Part shown: positions 30,214-38,374 of the stretch, piece by piece
How the letters are laid out: the number at the start of each line of letters is the position of its first letter
Numbering within the stretch: the stretch's first letter is position 1
From: JANNMJ01 sp031397815
Lineage (GTDB): Bacteria; Bacteroidota; Bacteroidia; Cytophagales; Hymenobacteraceae
Assembly: GCA_031397815.1 (NCBI GenBank)
Contig: JANNMJ010000214.1
Location: 1 to 38,856 of the forward strand
Direction of reading: 5' to 3'
DNA length: 38,856 nucleotides
Translations under genes and position numbers: made by a program
The notes under the pieces: generated by a model
Database searches by the model: none
What the model saw: only the letters and a program-made list of their open reading frames with translations
What the model was told of the DNA's origin: nothing

Positions 30214-31077
30214 ATGCGGCGCCCCGAACTGACCGAACACAAATGGAAGCTCCTCCAAACCCACCCGCTCGGCCACGGCCAGATTGGAGGGTTCCGTGCC
30301 GTCCGAAAGCCTGGACGGTGGGCCGTTTGGGCTAGGCTGACGCTGGTTTTGTTTGCAGGCTTTATGGCGTGCGGCCCGCCGGGTGAGCGCCCCGATTGCT
30401 TCAAGCCCGCCGGGAGTACCGGGCACGAACATCGGCCCCTGCCCGCCTTCTCGACCTTAGAAGTACACGACAACGTGCAAGTGGTGCTTTCGGCTGATGG
30501 TCAGCCGTTCGGGGCCGATTTGACCGGCGGGCGCAACCTGCTTTCGGAAGTCAACACCGAATTGGAAGACGGGAAAATGGTGATTCGGAATCAGAATAAA
30601 TGCAATTTCGTCCGGTCGCAGAAAAGGCCTATCGTGGTCACCATTCATCTCCCCGATTCCGCGATTCACCGGCGGTTCACGGTGCTGCATAAGGGCGAGG
30701 AGCCTATACGCTCGGCGTGGGCCGGAATGGCAATGGATACCATCTTTCTCTTCCAGCTCAATATCGGCGATACCGACCTCGATATCAGCAGCACCTACGT
30801 CTGGATTGGCCTCTACGAATACGGCGACATCATTCTCCACGGCCAAACGCGGGAGCTGATTGCCACGGCGTCGGGCGTCGGTTTCCTAAGGGCAGAGAAT
30901 TTTCGGGCGGAAAATGCCTACGTCAAAGGCTATCGCGATAGTCACCTCTACGTTCGCGCCAGCAATAATATCGGCGTTGAGCTTTTCGGCCGAGGTAATG
31001 GGTATTGGTACGGCAACCCGCCGAATACCGATTTACGCGCTTACGATAAAGGACAGATTATTCGTGGCGGCGACTAA
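30214..31077 (+). CDS. Predicted lipoprotein with DUF2807-like (GIN) beta-helix domain
   Basis: A 287-aa protein. A hydrophobic segment ending in GFMAC (Cys53) looks like a lipobox, though it is preceded by an unusually long basic leader, so the true start may be further downstream. After it: LPAFSTLEVHDNVQVVLSADGQ, the 'head' motif of the GIN/DUF2807 family of putative adhesin-like domains, then EDGKMVIRNQNKCN and a repetitive beta-helix pattern (TDLDISSTYVWIGLYEYGDIILHG, LIATASGVGFLRAENFRAENAYVKGY). It ends GNPPNTDLRAYDKGQIIRGGD. Such proteins are common cell-surface lipoproteins in Bacteroidota with no known function. An in-frame TTG at 30172 is the alternative start. Confidence 0.75.
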   Translation: MRRPELTEHKWKLLQTHPLGHGQIGGFRAVRKPGRWAVWARLTLVLFAGFMACGPPGERPDCFKPAGSTGHEHRPLPAFSTLEVHDNVQVVLSADGQPFGADLTGGRNLLSEVNTELEDGKMVIRNQNKCNFVRSQKRPIVVTIHLPDSAIHRRFTVLHKGEEPIRSAWAGMAMDTIFLFQLNIGDTDLDISSTYVWIGLYEYGDIILHGQTRELIATASGVGFLRAENFRAENAYVKGYRDSHLYVRASNNIGVELFGRGNGYWYGNPPNTDLRAYDKGQIIRGGD

Positions 31078-31118
31078 CCACTCCCACGCCCGCCGGACAC
31101 GGCTCCAGTAAGTAGAGC

Positions 31119-31853
31119 CTACGGCAAATCCCCAAGCTGCGGGCGCAGCAGCACCTCCTCCACCACCGTACGCGGCGAGGCGGTCCAAGCCATCCAGATG
31201 GCTTCCGCGACGTCTTCGGGCGGCATGAGGCGTTCGGGCGGCAGATCGGAACCGGCCCACGAGTCGGTGAGGGTGGCGCCGGGCAGGATGGCGGTCACGC
31301 GTAGCCCGCTCGTTTTCAGCTCTTCGCGCAGCACTTTGGTGAAGCCGAGTAGCGCGAATTTCGAAATGCAGTAAGAGCCGCCCGCCGGGTACGCCATAAT
31401 GCTCGCCGTGGAGCAGATGGTGAACAGGTGGCCCCGGCCCCGCGCTAGCATCGCGGGCAGCACGGCGCGGGTGAGGTCGTAGGCGCTCGCGACGTTCGTT
31501 TCGAGCAGTTGCCGCAGGGCCCCTTCCGGCTCGTCCTGAATGCGGCCCGGCACGAAGGCGCCCGTGTTGTGGACCACCACATCGGGCACCACGCCCGCCG
31601 CCGTCACCCACGCACCAAACGCGGCCGTTTGCGCCGCCTGACTCAAATCCGCCACGAACGTGCGGATATCGGCCGCCGGAAACTCGGCCGTCAGGTCGGC
31701 GCGAAGGCGGTCCAGATCGGCGCCAGAGCGGGCGCAGGTGAGCAAGCCGAAGCCCGCGCTCACGAACCGCTGCGCCACTGCCCGACCGATTCCACGGGTT
31801 CCGCCCGTTACCAACACATACTTTTGCTCAGCGGCAGCACTCATTTCAGCCAT
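31119..31853 (-). CDS. Short-chain dehydrogenase/reductase (classical SDR)
   Basis: A 244-aa Rossmann-fold oxidoreductase. Seen: the cofactor motif TGGTRGIG (about 16-23), an NNAG-like HNTGAF in the central strand, the active-site set Ser in STASIM and YCISK (Tyr/Lys), and PGATLTDSW following the active site. The Arg after the second beta strand (CARSGADLDRL) suggests NADP(H). Substrate is unknown. The frame remains open far upstream (to about 32510), but that sequence is antisense to the mlaE-like gene. ATG 31853 is used; a second ATG three codons on is equally possible. Divergent from mlaE with 42 bp between starts. Confidence 0.9.
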   Translation of the reverse strand: MAEMSAAAEQKYVLVTGGTRGIGRAVAQRFVSAGFGLLTCARSGADLDRLRADLTAEFPAADIRTFVADLSQAAQTAAFGAWVTAAGVVPDVVVHNTGAFVPGRIQDEPEGALRQLLETNVASAYDLTRAVLPAMLARGRGHLFTICSTASIMAYPAGGSYCISKFALLGFTKVLREELKTSGLRVTAILPGATLTDSWAGSDLPPERLMPPEDVAEAIWMAWTASPRTVVEEVLLRPQLGDLP

Positions 31854-31895
31854 TGGGAAGATTTGTCCGTAAAGGTCGCCATTGTTTCCCTCAGT

Positions 31896-32627
31896 ATGAT
31901 AAAGACATTCGGCGCGTTCCTCCTCTTCCTGCGAAGCATGGTGACGCGCCCCGAAAGCGTTAAGATTGTCAGCGCGCGCATCTTGGATGAGGCGATGCTG
32001 ATCGGGATCGACTCGATTCTCATCGTCAGCATCGTCTCGACTTTCATCGGGGCCGTGACGTGCGTGCAGATCGCCTACAACTTCACTAACCCGCTGATTC
32101 CGTTTTCGGTTATCGGGTATATGGTGCGGGAGATGACGATTCTGGAGCTCGCGCCCACGATTACGAGCATCGTCCTCGCCGGGAAAGTCGGGAGCAGCAT
32201 CGCCGGTTCGCTCGGCACGATGCGCGTCACGGAGCAAATTGATGCGCTCGAAGTGATGGGCATCAACTCGGCGTCTTATCTGGTGCTGCCGCGCATCATC
32301 GCCGCCGTCGTGACGTTCCCGCTCCTCGTCGTGATTGCGATGACGCTCGGCATCGTCGGCGGCTATTTGGCTGGCTCGCTCAGCGGCGCCCTCACGCCGG
32401 ACCAGTACGTGGAAGGCATCCGCACCGATTTCATCCCCTACAACGTGGTGTTCGCGCTCATCAAGGCGTTCGTGTTCGGCTTTCTGGTTTCGGCGATTTC
32501 GTCGTATCAAGGGTTTTTTACTCGGGGCGGCGCGCTGGAAGTCGGCTCGGCCTCTACGAAAGCTGTTACAGCCTCAGTTATCGCCATTTTGCTCGCCGAT
32601 TTCGGCCTTGCGCAGCTTTTGCTCTGA
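31896..32627 (+). CDS. mlaE: MlaE-family ABC transporter permease
   Basis: A 243-aa inner-membrane permease of the Mla/MCE lipid-transport class, which moves phospholipids between inner and outer membrane. Seen: five hydrophobic helices, and the family signature around ELAPTITSIVLAGKVGSSIAGSLGTMRVTEQIDALEVMGINSASYLVLPRIIAAVV (about 84-140), with the EQIDAL coupling motif. The C-terminal helix ends ADFGLAQLLL. The partner ATPase is encoded 84 bp downstream on the same strand. No MCE-domain (MlaD) gene is in the window, though in Bacteroidota it often lies close by. The longer frame from 31509 is antisense to the SDR gene and is rejected. Confidence 0.93.
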   Translation: MIKTFGAFLLFLRSMVTRPESVKIVSARILDEAMLIGIDSILIVSIVSTFIGAVTCVQIAYNFTNPLIPFSVIGYMVREMTILELAPTITSIVLAGKVGSSIAGSLGTMRVTEQIDALEVMGINSASYLVLPRIIAAVVTFPLLVVIAMTLGIVGGYLAGSLSGALTPDQYVEGIRTDFIPYNVVFALIKAFVFGFLVSAISSYQGFFTRGGALEVGSASTKAVTASVIAILLADFGLAQLLL

Positions 32628-32711
32628 TTCGGATTCGGGTTTAGAAAGAAACTGCTCACCTGAGAATCTGATTCGAGGCGACCGCCGTCTGTCCTCCTCC
32701 CCTTCTGCCCC

Positions 32712-33524
32712 ATGATTGAAGTCCACAACATCCATAAATCCTTCAACGGGGTTGAGATTCTGAAAGGAATCGACTGCGTTTTCGAGACCGGCAAGACGAA
32801 CCTCCTCCTCGGCGGGTCGGGCACCGGCAAGTCGGTGCTGCTTCAGTGCATTGTGGGGTTGCAGAAGCCCGATATCGGCTCCGTAACCTTCGACGGCAAG
32901 GTCTTCACCAATAACAAGGTGCAGATCAAGCAGGATATTCGACGGCAAATCGGGATGCTGTTCCAAGGCGCGGCGCTTTTCGACTCGATGACGGTTTTCG
33001 AGAACACCGAATTTCCGTTGAAAATGCTCAAGCCCGAAATGACCATCGGAGAGCGGCGCGACCGCGTTACGGAAGTCCTTAAGCGGGTTGGGCTGGAACA
33101 GGCGGCCAACAAGCGCCCTTCTGAAATCAGCGGCGGGATGAAAAAGCGCGCCGGAGTAGCCCGCGCCATCGCCCCCAACTGCACGTACCTGTTCTGCGAT
33201 GAGCCAAACTCGGGCCTCGACCCGATGACGTCGATTAAAATCGATGAGCTTATCTACGAAATCACGCAGGAATACAATATGACCACCGTCATCATCACCC
33301 ACGATATGAACTCGGTGATGGAAATCGGCGATCATATTATTTTTCTTCACAAGGGGAAAAAACTGTGGGATGGCGTCAAGGAGAACATCATGCACTCCGG
33401 CGTGTCTGAGCTGAACGATTTTATCTTCTCAAACTCACTGATGCGCGCCGCCCGCCGCATCGAAGACGAAGGCGGCGACCTCGACGACCCCGTCGCGGGG
33501 ATGGAGCGTCAGCCGGGCCGTTAG
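32712..33524 (+). CDS. mlaF: MlaF-family ABC transporter ATPase
   Basis: A 270-aa ATPase partner of MlaE. Seen: Walker A GGSGTGKS at 34-41, Q-loop MLFQGAALFDSMTVFENTEFPL (the MlaF-type 'GALFDS' sequence), signature ISGGMKKR at 139-146 (SGGM rather than SGGQ is characteristic of this family), Walker B YLFCDEPNSGLDP at 159-171, and the switch His in VIITHDM. The C-terminal acidic tail (DEGGDLDDPVAGM) is not conserved. Together with mlaE it forms a minimal phospholipid-transport ABC unit. Confidence 0.95.
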   Translation: MIEVHNIHKSFNGVEILKGIDCVFETGKTNLLLGGSGTGKSVLLQCIVGLQKPDIGSVTFDGKVFTNNKVQIKQDIRRQIGMLFQGAALFDSMTVFENTEFPLKMLKPEMTIGERRDRVTEVLKRVGLEQAANKRPSEISGGMKKRAGVARAIAPNCTYLFCDEPNSGLDPMTSIKIDELIYEITQEYNMTTVIITHDMNSVMEIGDHIIFLHKGKKLWDGVKENIMHSGVSELNDFIFSNSLMRAARRIEDEGGDLDDPVAGMERQPGR

Positions 33525-33565
33525 GATCCGGGAATATCGCCGGAATCAGCGCAAGAATGAATTTC

Positions 33566-33597
33566 TTGGGTTCAGAGGGAAAATAGCAGTAGCTTTA
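33566..33597 (+). promoter_or_regulatory. Candidate promoter (TTG-N21-TAGCTTTA)
   Basis: TTG at 33566-33568 and TAGCTTTA at 33590-33597 (one mismatch from TAnnTTTG) have Bacteroidota-like spacing and read toward the secreted protein gene at 33636, leaving a ~35-nt leader. Confidence 0.45.
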
Positions 33598-33635
33598 CTG
33601 ACCGTCAGACAACGCTCCTTTTTCCTCCTGAGATT

Positions 33636-35321
33636 ATGACATTTACTTTACGCACCGCGCTCACGGCCATTGCTTTAGGCGTCAGTCTATCGGCTGTTGC
33701 ACAATCCGGCACGGGGCGCTGGGGTTGGGCGCAAGCTCCATTCTCGGCAGGTGTCGGCCAAACGCCGGTGGCCCAAACGCACGATGTGGCCCGCCACCGC
33801 CTGTATGTATTGACGCGGCTCGACTCGGCGCAGCAGTTTGGAAGCGTTACCGTGCCCAATGGCTTTTCGTTGCACGCCTTCGATGCCACTAACGGTCACT
33901 GGCTCAGCGCCACCTCGCTGATGCAGCTCAGTGAAGGGGAGCTTTCCCATTCTAACCTGACGCTGGATGCGGCCTCTGGCGATGTGCTGGTTACGGGTCA
34001 ATACAACGGCACGCTGCACGCTGGCTCCCAGACTCTAAGTAGCACCGCTTACGACGGGTTTATAGCGCGCTACAGCCCCAGTAACAGCCAATGGCGTTGG
34101 TTAAAGCAGATTGTGGCGGCGTCGCGCGAGTCGGCCATTGAAACTGCCGTTGTGCTGTCGGGCGGCGATGTGGTCGTAGCGGGTTCCTTCTCCGGCGATT
34201 CACTTCAGGTGGGGTCGACGCTGTTAAGGCGCTCAATGCCGCAGAATTATTGGGGTTGCACGGGGTTCACGGCGCGCCTGGATGGCGCAAGCGGCCAATG
34301 GCAGTGGACGCAACCCGGCGTCGGGCGCGACCTTACCTTGCGACAGTCCTTTTTCTCTATGAATTCGCCGGGCGATATGCACAAGCTCGCCCTCGACCCT
34401 TCCAATGGGCAGCTCTTGATGCTGGGAGCTTCAGATACCACGGCCACGTTCGGCAATCTGCCGTCGTTGGCAGCGGGCGTTTATGTGGCACGCCTCGACG
34501 CAGCAACCGGCCAATGGCTTCGCGCAACGCCCCTCCCGACGCTGGAAGGAATCAACCAGCTCGCTATCGACGCTTACGGCAACACCTATTTCGCGGGCAC
34601 TATAATGGGCGGCGGGCCGGAATCCTTTTTCCTCGCCAAGCTCAACCCCGCCGACCAGCTCCAGTGGCTCACCCGCGAGGCGAACCCCTTTGATGGTGTC
34701 TACGCCGCTGGCCCGATGTGGGAAGCGGCCACCGACTTAGCCCTCGATTCATGGGGAAACGTCTTTATTTCTATCACCGCAGAGGTCTTCGTCTTCTGCG
34801 GCACTACGCCGGGCGGTTTTCCCGTGTATCCGTTTACTCCCGCAACGGTTTACAACTACGACGCTGCCTCAGGCACGCGCAAGTGGCGCTTGGCGAGCAC
34901 CAATGCTTTCGCTGGCGCCTGCCAAATCGAAGCCGACGACCTCGGCAATGCCTACATCTTGGGCAGTTATCACGGCAATGGCTTCCATCTCGGCACCTCG
35001 GCAATTCCGGCCACTCAGGGTTACGTTACCCGCTTGTTCCTCGCCGAGCTATCCGACCCGGGCACCGTTTCGCGCGTGTTGTCCACCACTGATGAGCAAG
35101 TCGCCCAAGCCCTCGCCCTCTGGCCGAACCCCGCCCACGAAACTGTGCAGCTTTCCGGCGCCAGCCTCGGCACCAGCGCCACCCTCACCGACGCCCTCGG
35201 CCGCGTAGTGCGCACCGTCCGCCTCGCACCGGGCAAGGCGCAGATTGACCTTCGCGGCCTGCCCGCCGGGGTTTATTCGCTCCGCAGCGGTGCCGCCGTG
35301 CGGCGCCTCGTAGTGGAATAG
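33636..35321 (+). CDS. Secreted protein with type IX secretion C-terminal sorting domain
   Basis: A 561-aa exported protein. Residues 1-23 form a signal peptide (MTFTLRTALTAIALGVSLSAVAQ). The centre has about seven repeats of a beta-propeller type, each with a pattern like LTLDAASGDVLVTGQYNGTLHAG or LAIDAYGNTYFAGTIMGGG (SBBP-like), in which a D-A/S-x-G-N-x-Y/V turn precedes a strand. The final ~67 residues, starting LWPNPAHETVQL at about 495 and ending GLPAGVYSLRSGAAVRRLVVE, are a type A T9SS sorting domain: PNP motif, central LTDALGRVV, terminal GVYxL strand. The protein should be exported by T9SS and anchored or released. Its ligand is unknown. Confidence 0.92.
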   Translation: MTFTLRTALTAIALGVSLSAVAQSGTGRWGWAQAPFSAGVGQTPVAQTHDVARHRLYVLTRLDSAQQFGSVTVPNGFSLHAFDATNGHWLSATSLMQLSEGELSHSNLTLDAASGDVLVTGQYNGTLHAGSQTLSSTAYDGFIARYSPSNSQWRWLKQIVAASRESAIETAVVLSGGDVVVAGSFSGDSLQVGSTLLRRSMPQNYWGCTGFTARLDGASGQWQWTQPGVGRDLTLRQSFFSMNSPGDMHKLALDPSNGQLLMLGASDTTATFGNLPSLAAGVYVARLDAATGQWLRATPLPTLEGINQLAIDAYGNTYFAGTIMGGGPESFFLAKLNPADQLQWLTREANPFDGVYAAGPMWEAATDLALDSWGNVFISITAEVFVFCGTTPGGFPVYPFTPATVYNYDAASGTRKWRLASTNAFAGACQIEADDLGNAYILGSYHGNGFHLGTSAIPATQGYVTRLFLAELSDPGTVSRVLSTTDEQVAQALALWPNPAHETVQLSGASLGTSATLTDALGRVVRTVRLAPGKAQIDLRGLPAGVYSLRSGAAVRRLVVE

Positions 35322-35346
35322 AATCGCGCACCTTTTATTAACGGGT

Positions 35347-35382
35347 AAAGCCGACCGTCCGATAATCGGAACGGTCGGCTTT
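35347..35382. terminator. Bidirectional hairpin terminator
   Basis: AAAGCCGACCGT (35347-35358) and ACGGTCGGCTTT (35371-35382) are perfect complements, with a further CCGA/TCGG inner stem. It lies between the convergent T9SS-cargo and BFN genes. A 14-bp direct repeat (TTTTCAGGGCTGA) follows at about 35415-35442. Confidence 0.85.
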
Positions 35383-35457
35383 ACTGCTTTATTGGGCTGA
35401 CTTACTGACGCTGGTTTTTCAGGGCTGACTTTTCAGGGCTGATTGCCGCCGAAAAAT

Positions 35458-36108
35458 CTACCCATTCCGCCGGTTCAGCTCGTCGCGAATTTGCGCGGCT
35501 TTCTCGTAGTCTTCGCGCTCAAGGGCGGCGGCAAGCTGCTTGCTCAGCTCATCCGTCGAGGCTTGGCCGCCGCTGGTGGGGCGGCGCGGGGCGGGCGTTG
35601 GGGCGGGTTCGTCGTCGTCATCGCTGCTACCGCCGAAGTCTTCATCGTGCTCGTCGGTTTCTTCCTCGGTGCTCTCTTCGTCGGTTTCCGATTCGAGGTC
35701 GCTGAGGATGATACCGGCTTCGCTCAGCACTTGCTCCACCGTGTAAATCGGCACGCCGAAGCGCAGGCCGATGGCGATGGCGTCGGACGGCCGGGCGTCG
35801 AGGTCGAACGTGCGGGTGCCGTCGGTGCAGACGATGCGGGAGAAGAAAACGCCTTCGCGCAGGTCAGAAATAATGATTTCAACGACGCTCAGTCCCGCCT
35901 GTTCGGCGAACGACTTGAACAGGTCGTGGGTGAGCGGACGGTTCGGATTGATTTTCTCAATCTGAATCGCAATGCTCTGAGCCTCAAACATCCCAATGAT
36001 GATGGGCAGCCGACGCTTCCCGTGCTGCTCACCCAGAATCAGGGCAAAGGAGCCGGACTGCGACTGGCTCGAAGACAAGCCTAGAATTTCGAGCGGAATC
36101 TTTCTCAC
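35458..36108 (-). CDS. Bifunctional-nuclease (BFN/DUF151) family protein with UVR motif
   Basis: A 216-aa protein. Residues 1 to about 135 form a BFN (DUF151) domain: LEILGLSSSQSQSGSFALILGEQHGKRRLPIIIGMFEAQSIAIQIEKINPNRPLTHDLF and FDLDARPSDAIAIGLRFGVPIYT. Then comes a very acidic linker (about 137-170, nearly all D, E and S) and a C-terminal UvrB/UvrC-type UVR helix pair (LAAALEREDYEKAAQIRDELNRRN, about 190-214). Plant BFN proteins have nuclease activity, but the bacterial role is unsettled. The BFN-UVR arrangement is typical of Bacteroidota. GTG start at 36108. A TACGTTTG promoter box lies about 45 nt upstream. Confidence 0.92.
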   Translation of the reverse strand: MRKIPLEILGLSSSQSQSGSFALILGEQHGKRRLPIIIGMFEAQSIAIQIEKINPNRPLTHDLFKSFAEQAGLSVVEIIISDLREGVFFSRIVCTDGTRTFDLDARPSDAIAIGLRFGVPIYTVEQVLSEAGIILSDLESETDEESTEEETDEHDEDFGGSSDDDDEPAPTPAPRRPTSGGQASTDELSKQLAAALEREDYEKAAQIRDELNRRNG

Positions 36109-36126
36109 AAGGGAAACAAGCGGTGC

Positions 36127-36159
36127 CCACCCCGCCGGTCGGGGTGGCGCGCAAACGTA
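36127..36159 (-). promoter_or_regulatory. -7 box plus 5'-leader hairpin for the BFN-family gene
   Basis: TACGTTTG (36152-36159, minus strand) matches TAnnTTTG exactly. Just downstream in the leader, CCACCCCG and CGGGGTGG (36127-36147) form a perfect 8-bp hairpin, about 18 nt before the GTG start. This hairpin could hinder or protect the leader; no known riboswitch fits. Confidence 0.5.
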
Positions 36160-36196
36160 CTACGAAAGAAGGGGAAAAGGGGTCGGCCAACAAAAT

Positions 36197-36242
36197 GAAA
36201 AAGGGTAAAAAGAAGGTCTTGCGCTCCTTTTTACCCTTTTTC
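36197..36242 (-). terminator. Terminator of the etf genes
   Basis: GAAAAAGGGTAAAAAG (36197 onward) is complementary to CTTTTTACCCTTTTTC ending at 36242, giving a stem of about 16 bp with A/T-rich ends. It lies 14 bp beyond the etfA stop on the minus strand and before the BFN gene's promoter. Confidence 0.75.
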
Positions 36243-36256
36243 GTTTCCGTCGAGCC

Positions 36257-37234
36257 TTAGCCGAGCGCTTTTACAGCGGCCGTCAGCTTCGGCAAAACTT
36301 CAAACACATCGCCAACGATGCCGTAATCCGCTGCCTTGAAAAATGGCGCTTCGGGGTCTTTGTTGATGACCACGATCACTTTCGAGCTGTTGACGCCCGC
36401 CAAATGCTGAATCGCGCCGGAAATACCGCAGGCGATGTACAGGTTCGGCGAAACCGTGATACCCGTCTGGCCGACGTGCTCGTGGTGCGGGCGCCAATCG
36501 ACGTCCGATACCGGCTTCGAGCAGGCCGTAGCCGCGCCCAAAGCTTTCGCGAGGTCTTCGATGAGATGCCAGTTTTCGGGACCTTTCATCCCCCGGCCAC
36601 CCGACACCACTTTATCAGCTTCCGGCAGCAAAATGCCGCCTTCCGTGGAAGCCATTTTCACTTCCTTCGGCGCGTCGGCGAAGTCGGCGTCGGTGAGGGC
36701 GGCGGTGAACGAGACGACTTCCGCCGTCTGGCCCGCCGCGTGCTCTGCTTCGATAGAGTTCTTCTTGACGGCGATGATTTTCCGCTCGCCCATCAGCGTT
36801 ACATCCGCGAAGGCTTTGCCCGAATACACCCCGCGCCGCACTGTGAAGGCGGCGCCGTTGATGGTCGGCAGCTCGACGGCGTTGGTCGCCAGCGAGGCTT
36901 CCAGCCGCACCGCCAAGCGTGAGCCGACGGTGGCGCCGATGTTGGAGTTGGCCAGCACCAGCACTTTGGCGCTCTCCTGCTGCGCCGCCGCCGCGATGAG
37001 CTTCACGTAAGCCAGATTGACGAAGTGCTTCAAGCGGGCATCGGCGTCGTGCAGCACTTTCGTGATGCCCTGCTCGCCGAGCTTGGCGAGGTTGGCGGCC
37101 GTGACTTCCCCAACAGCAACCGCCGTGGCGGTGGTACCGAGCTGAGCGGCGACTTTAGCGCCATAGGTAGCCACTTCAAGCGACGATTTCTTGACGTCGC
37201 CGTGATCGCATTCAATTACTACTAGGACGGACAT
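36257..37234 (-). CDS. etfA: Electron transfer flavoprotein alpha subunit
   Basis: A 325-aa FAD-binding subunit that accepts electrons from acyl-CoA dehydrogenases and related enzymes and passes them to the respiratory chain. Seen: N-terminal MSVLVVIECDHGDVKKSSLEVATYGAKVAAQLG; the C-terminal FAD domain with VVSGGRGMKGPENWHLIEDLAKALGAATACSKPVSD, HVGQTGITVSPNLYIACGISGAIQHLAGVNSSKVIVVINKDPEAPFFKAADYGIVGD. All the classical motifs are intact. It lies 88 bp downstream of the etfB fragment on the same strand; the spacer holds a small CTGATAG/CTATCAG hairpin at 37279-37304. Confidence 0.96.
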   Translation of the reverse strand: MSVLVVIECDHGDVKKSSLEVATYGAKVAAQLGTTATAVAVGEVTAANLAKLGEQGITKVLHDADARLKHFVNLAYVKLIAAAAQQESAKVLVLANSNIGATVGSRLAVRLEASLATNAVELPTINGAAFTVRRGVYSGKAFADVTLMGERKIIAVKKNSIEAEHAAGQTAEVVSFTAALTDADFADAPKEVKMASTEGGILLPEADKVVSGGRGMKGPENWHLIEDLAKALGAATACSKPVSDVDWRPHHEHVGQTGITVSPNLYIACGISGAIQHLAGVNSSKVIVVINKDPEAPFFKAADYGIVGDVFEVLPKLTAAVKALG

Positions 37235-37322
37235 TGCGGTTGGTTAAAAGGGTTTGATTCTTGGCTTCGAGCGCCGTTCTGATAGGAGAACCGGCCTCTA
37301 TCAGCTAAAAACCAGTTACCAA

Positions 37323-37934
37323 TTAAAGGACTTTGGCTTCGGTGCGGAGAGCTTTCACGAGGTCGGCGGCTTGCTCGACGGTGAAGAGCTTGACGCCTTG
37401 CTTCGCCGGTGGCAGCGCGAACTGCGCAACAGCCGTACGGTCGCTTTGGCCGATGGCTTCGACCACTTTGAGCGGCTTCGTGCGCGCCGCCATGATGCCG
37501 CGCATGTTCGGGATGCGAGGCTCGCACATCGGCTGCTGGCACGAGACGACGAACGGCGTCTTCACCTCCACTACTTCTTTGCCGCCTTCAATCTCACGCT
37601 CCAGCGTGGCGGTATCACCCGCGATATCGAGCTTGAGGGCCGGCGCGATGGTCGGAATGCCAAGCAGCTCGCCCACCATTCCGTGGACCTGAAAGCCGTT
37701 GAAATCGATGCTTTCCTTGCCCATCAGGATCACGTCGTAACCGCCTTCCTTGGCGTAATGCGCAATCTGTTGAGCCACGAAAAACGCATCTTTCGGGAAG
37801 GCGTTGACGCGAATCGCGTCGTCGGCGCCGATGGAGATGGCTTTGCGGATAATGACTTCCGTATCCGCTTCACCGACGTTGAGCACCGTTACGGTGCCGC
37901 TGCCGGCGGCTTCCTTCAGCTCAATGGCGCGGGC
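37323..37934 (-). CDS. etfB: Electron transfer flavoprotein beta subunit, 5' end missing at a sequence junction
   Basis: The minus-strand frame contains about 202 residues of EtfB: ARAIELKEAAGSGTVTVLNVGEADTEVIIRKAISIGADDAIRVNAFPKDAFFVAQQIA, ILMGKESIDFNGFQVHGMVGELLG, then EPRIPNMRGIMAARTKPLKVVE, and a normal C-terminus ending RTEAKVL. Bacteroidota EtfB begins about 43 residues before RAIELKE with the conserved KILVCIS and NPYDE segments. These are absent. Instead the frame runs into sequence antisense to a DUF1553 gene. The open frame up to 38102 is therefore chimeric beyond about 37934. EtfB binds AMP and pairs with EtfA. Confidence 0.92.
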   Translation of the reverse strand, partial: ARAIELKEAAGSGTVTVLNVGEADTEVIIRKAISIGADDAIRVNAFPKDAFFVAQQIAHYAKEGGYDVILMGKESIDFNGFQVHGMVGELLGIPTIAPALKLDIAGDTATLEREIEGGKEVVEVKTPFVVSCQQPMCEPRIPNMRGIMAARTKPLKVVEAIGQSDRTAVAQFALPPAKQGVKLFTVEQAADLVKALRTEAKVL

Positions 37935-37940
37935 AGCAGC
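37929..37940. other. Putative chimeric join between Bacteroidota and Planctomycetes/Verrucomicrobia sequence
   Basis: To the left the minus strand encodes EtfB starting ARAIELKE. To the right the plus strand encodes the C-terminal part of a DUF1553 protein starting about STTTLQAL. The switch occurs within roughly 12 bp (GCGGGCAGCAGC). Neither gene has its expected other half in the window, and no mobile-element end or tRNA is seen at the join. An assembly artefact is more likely than a natural recombination. Confidence 0.75.
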
Positions 37941-38210
37941 ACCACCACGCTGCAAGCCCTTTACTTCCTGAACGACACGTTCGTCCACGACCAGGCCAAT
38001 CGAATCGCGGCCCGCGTTCTTTCCAGCCGGTCCGACGATGCTAGCCGAATCAATCTGGCCTACGAGCTTTGCTTCAGTCGGCCGCCCACCGACGACGAGC
38101 AAGCCAGCGCCCAGCAGTATCTCTCAAAAACCGAAGCTCTCGGAACCGAGCCCTGGCAAAGCCTCATCCGCGCGCTGTTGCGGACGAATGAGTTCGTGTA
38201 CGTGGATTAG
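37938..38210 (+). CDS. C-terminal fragment of a DUF1553 (planctomycete PSD1-associated) protein
   Basis: The last ~91 residues of a DUF1553 protein, 5' truncated at the junction. Seen: STTTLQALYFLNDTFVHDQANRIAARVLSS, the end of the DUF1553 core (normally T-T-x-L-Q-A-L-x-x-x-N-D-x-F-V), then RINLAYELCFSRPPTDDEQASAQQYL, and the terminal ALLRTNEFVYVD, a very common ending in Planctomycetes and Verrucomicrobia. Full-length relatives are 700-1000 aa secreted proteins that usually also carry DUF1549 and a cytochrome c-like PSD1 domain. They are typically next to sulfatases or DUF1501 genes, as here. Confidence 0.85.
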   Translation, partial: STTTLQALYFLNDTFVHDQANRIAARVLSSRSDDASRINLAYELCFSRPPTDDEQASAQQYLSKTEALGTEPWQSLIRALLRTNEFVYVD

Positions 38211-38374
38211 CGGGTCAACGTCCGCAACAGGTTCGTCTAGGGCGGCGGTCCTGGCTCTGCGAATCCTCAGCTCGTGAGTGCTTTCTCTGGCCAGGCGCCG
38301 GCTGGTGGAAATCCCACCCCAAAAACGCTACGTTGCAACGCAATCTCGCACACCTCCCCCAACGGGCCACTCCC

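Noticed and set aside
31509..31895. N-terminal extension of MlaE
   Set aside because: Antisense to the SDR gene; MlaE permeases begin close to the ATG at 31896.
31854..32510. N-terminal extension of the SDR gene
   Set aside because: Highly charged sequence antisense to mlaE; the Rossmann fold begins right after ATG 31853.
37254..37931. Plus-strand ORF continuing upstream from the DUF1553 fragment
   Set aside because: Residues before about STTTLQAL are antisense to etfB and unlike DUF1553; they arise from the junction.
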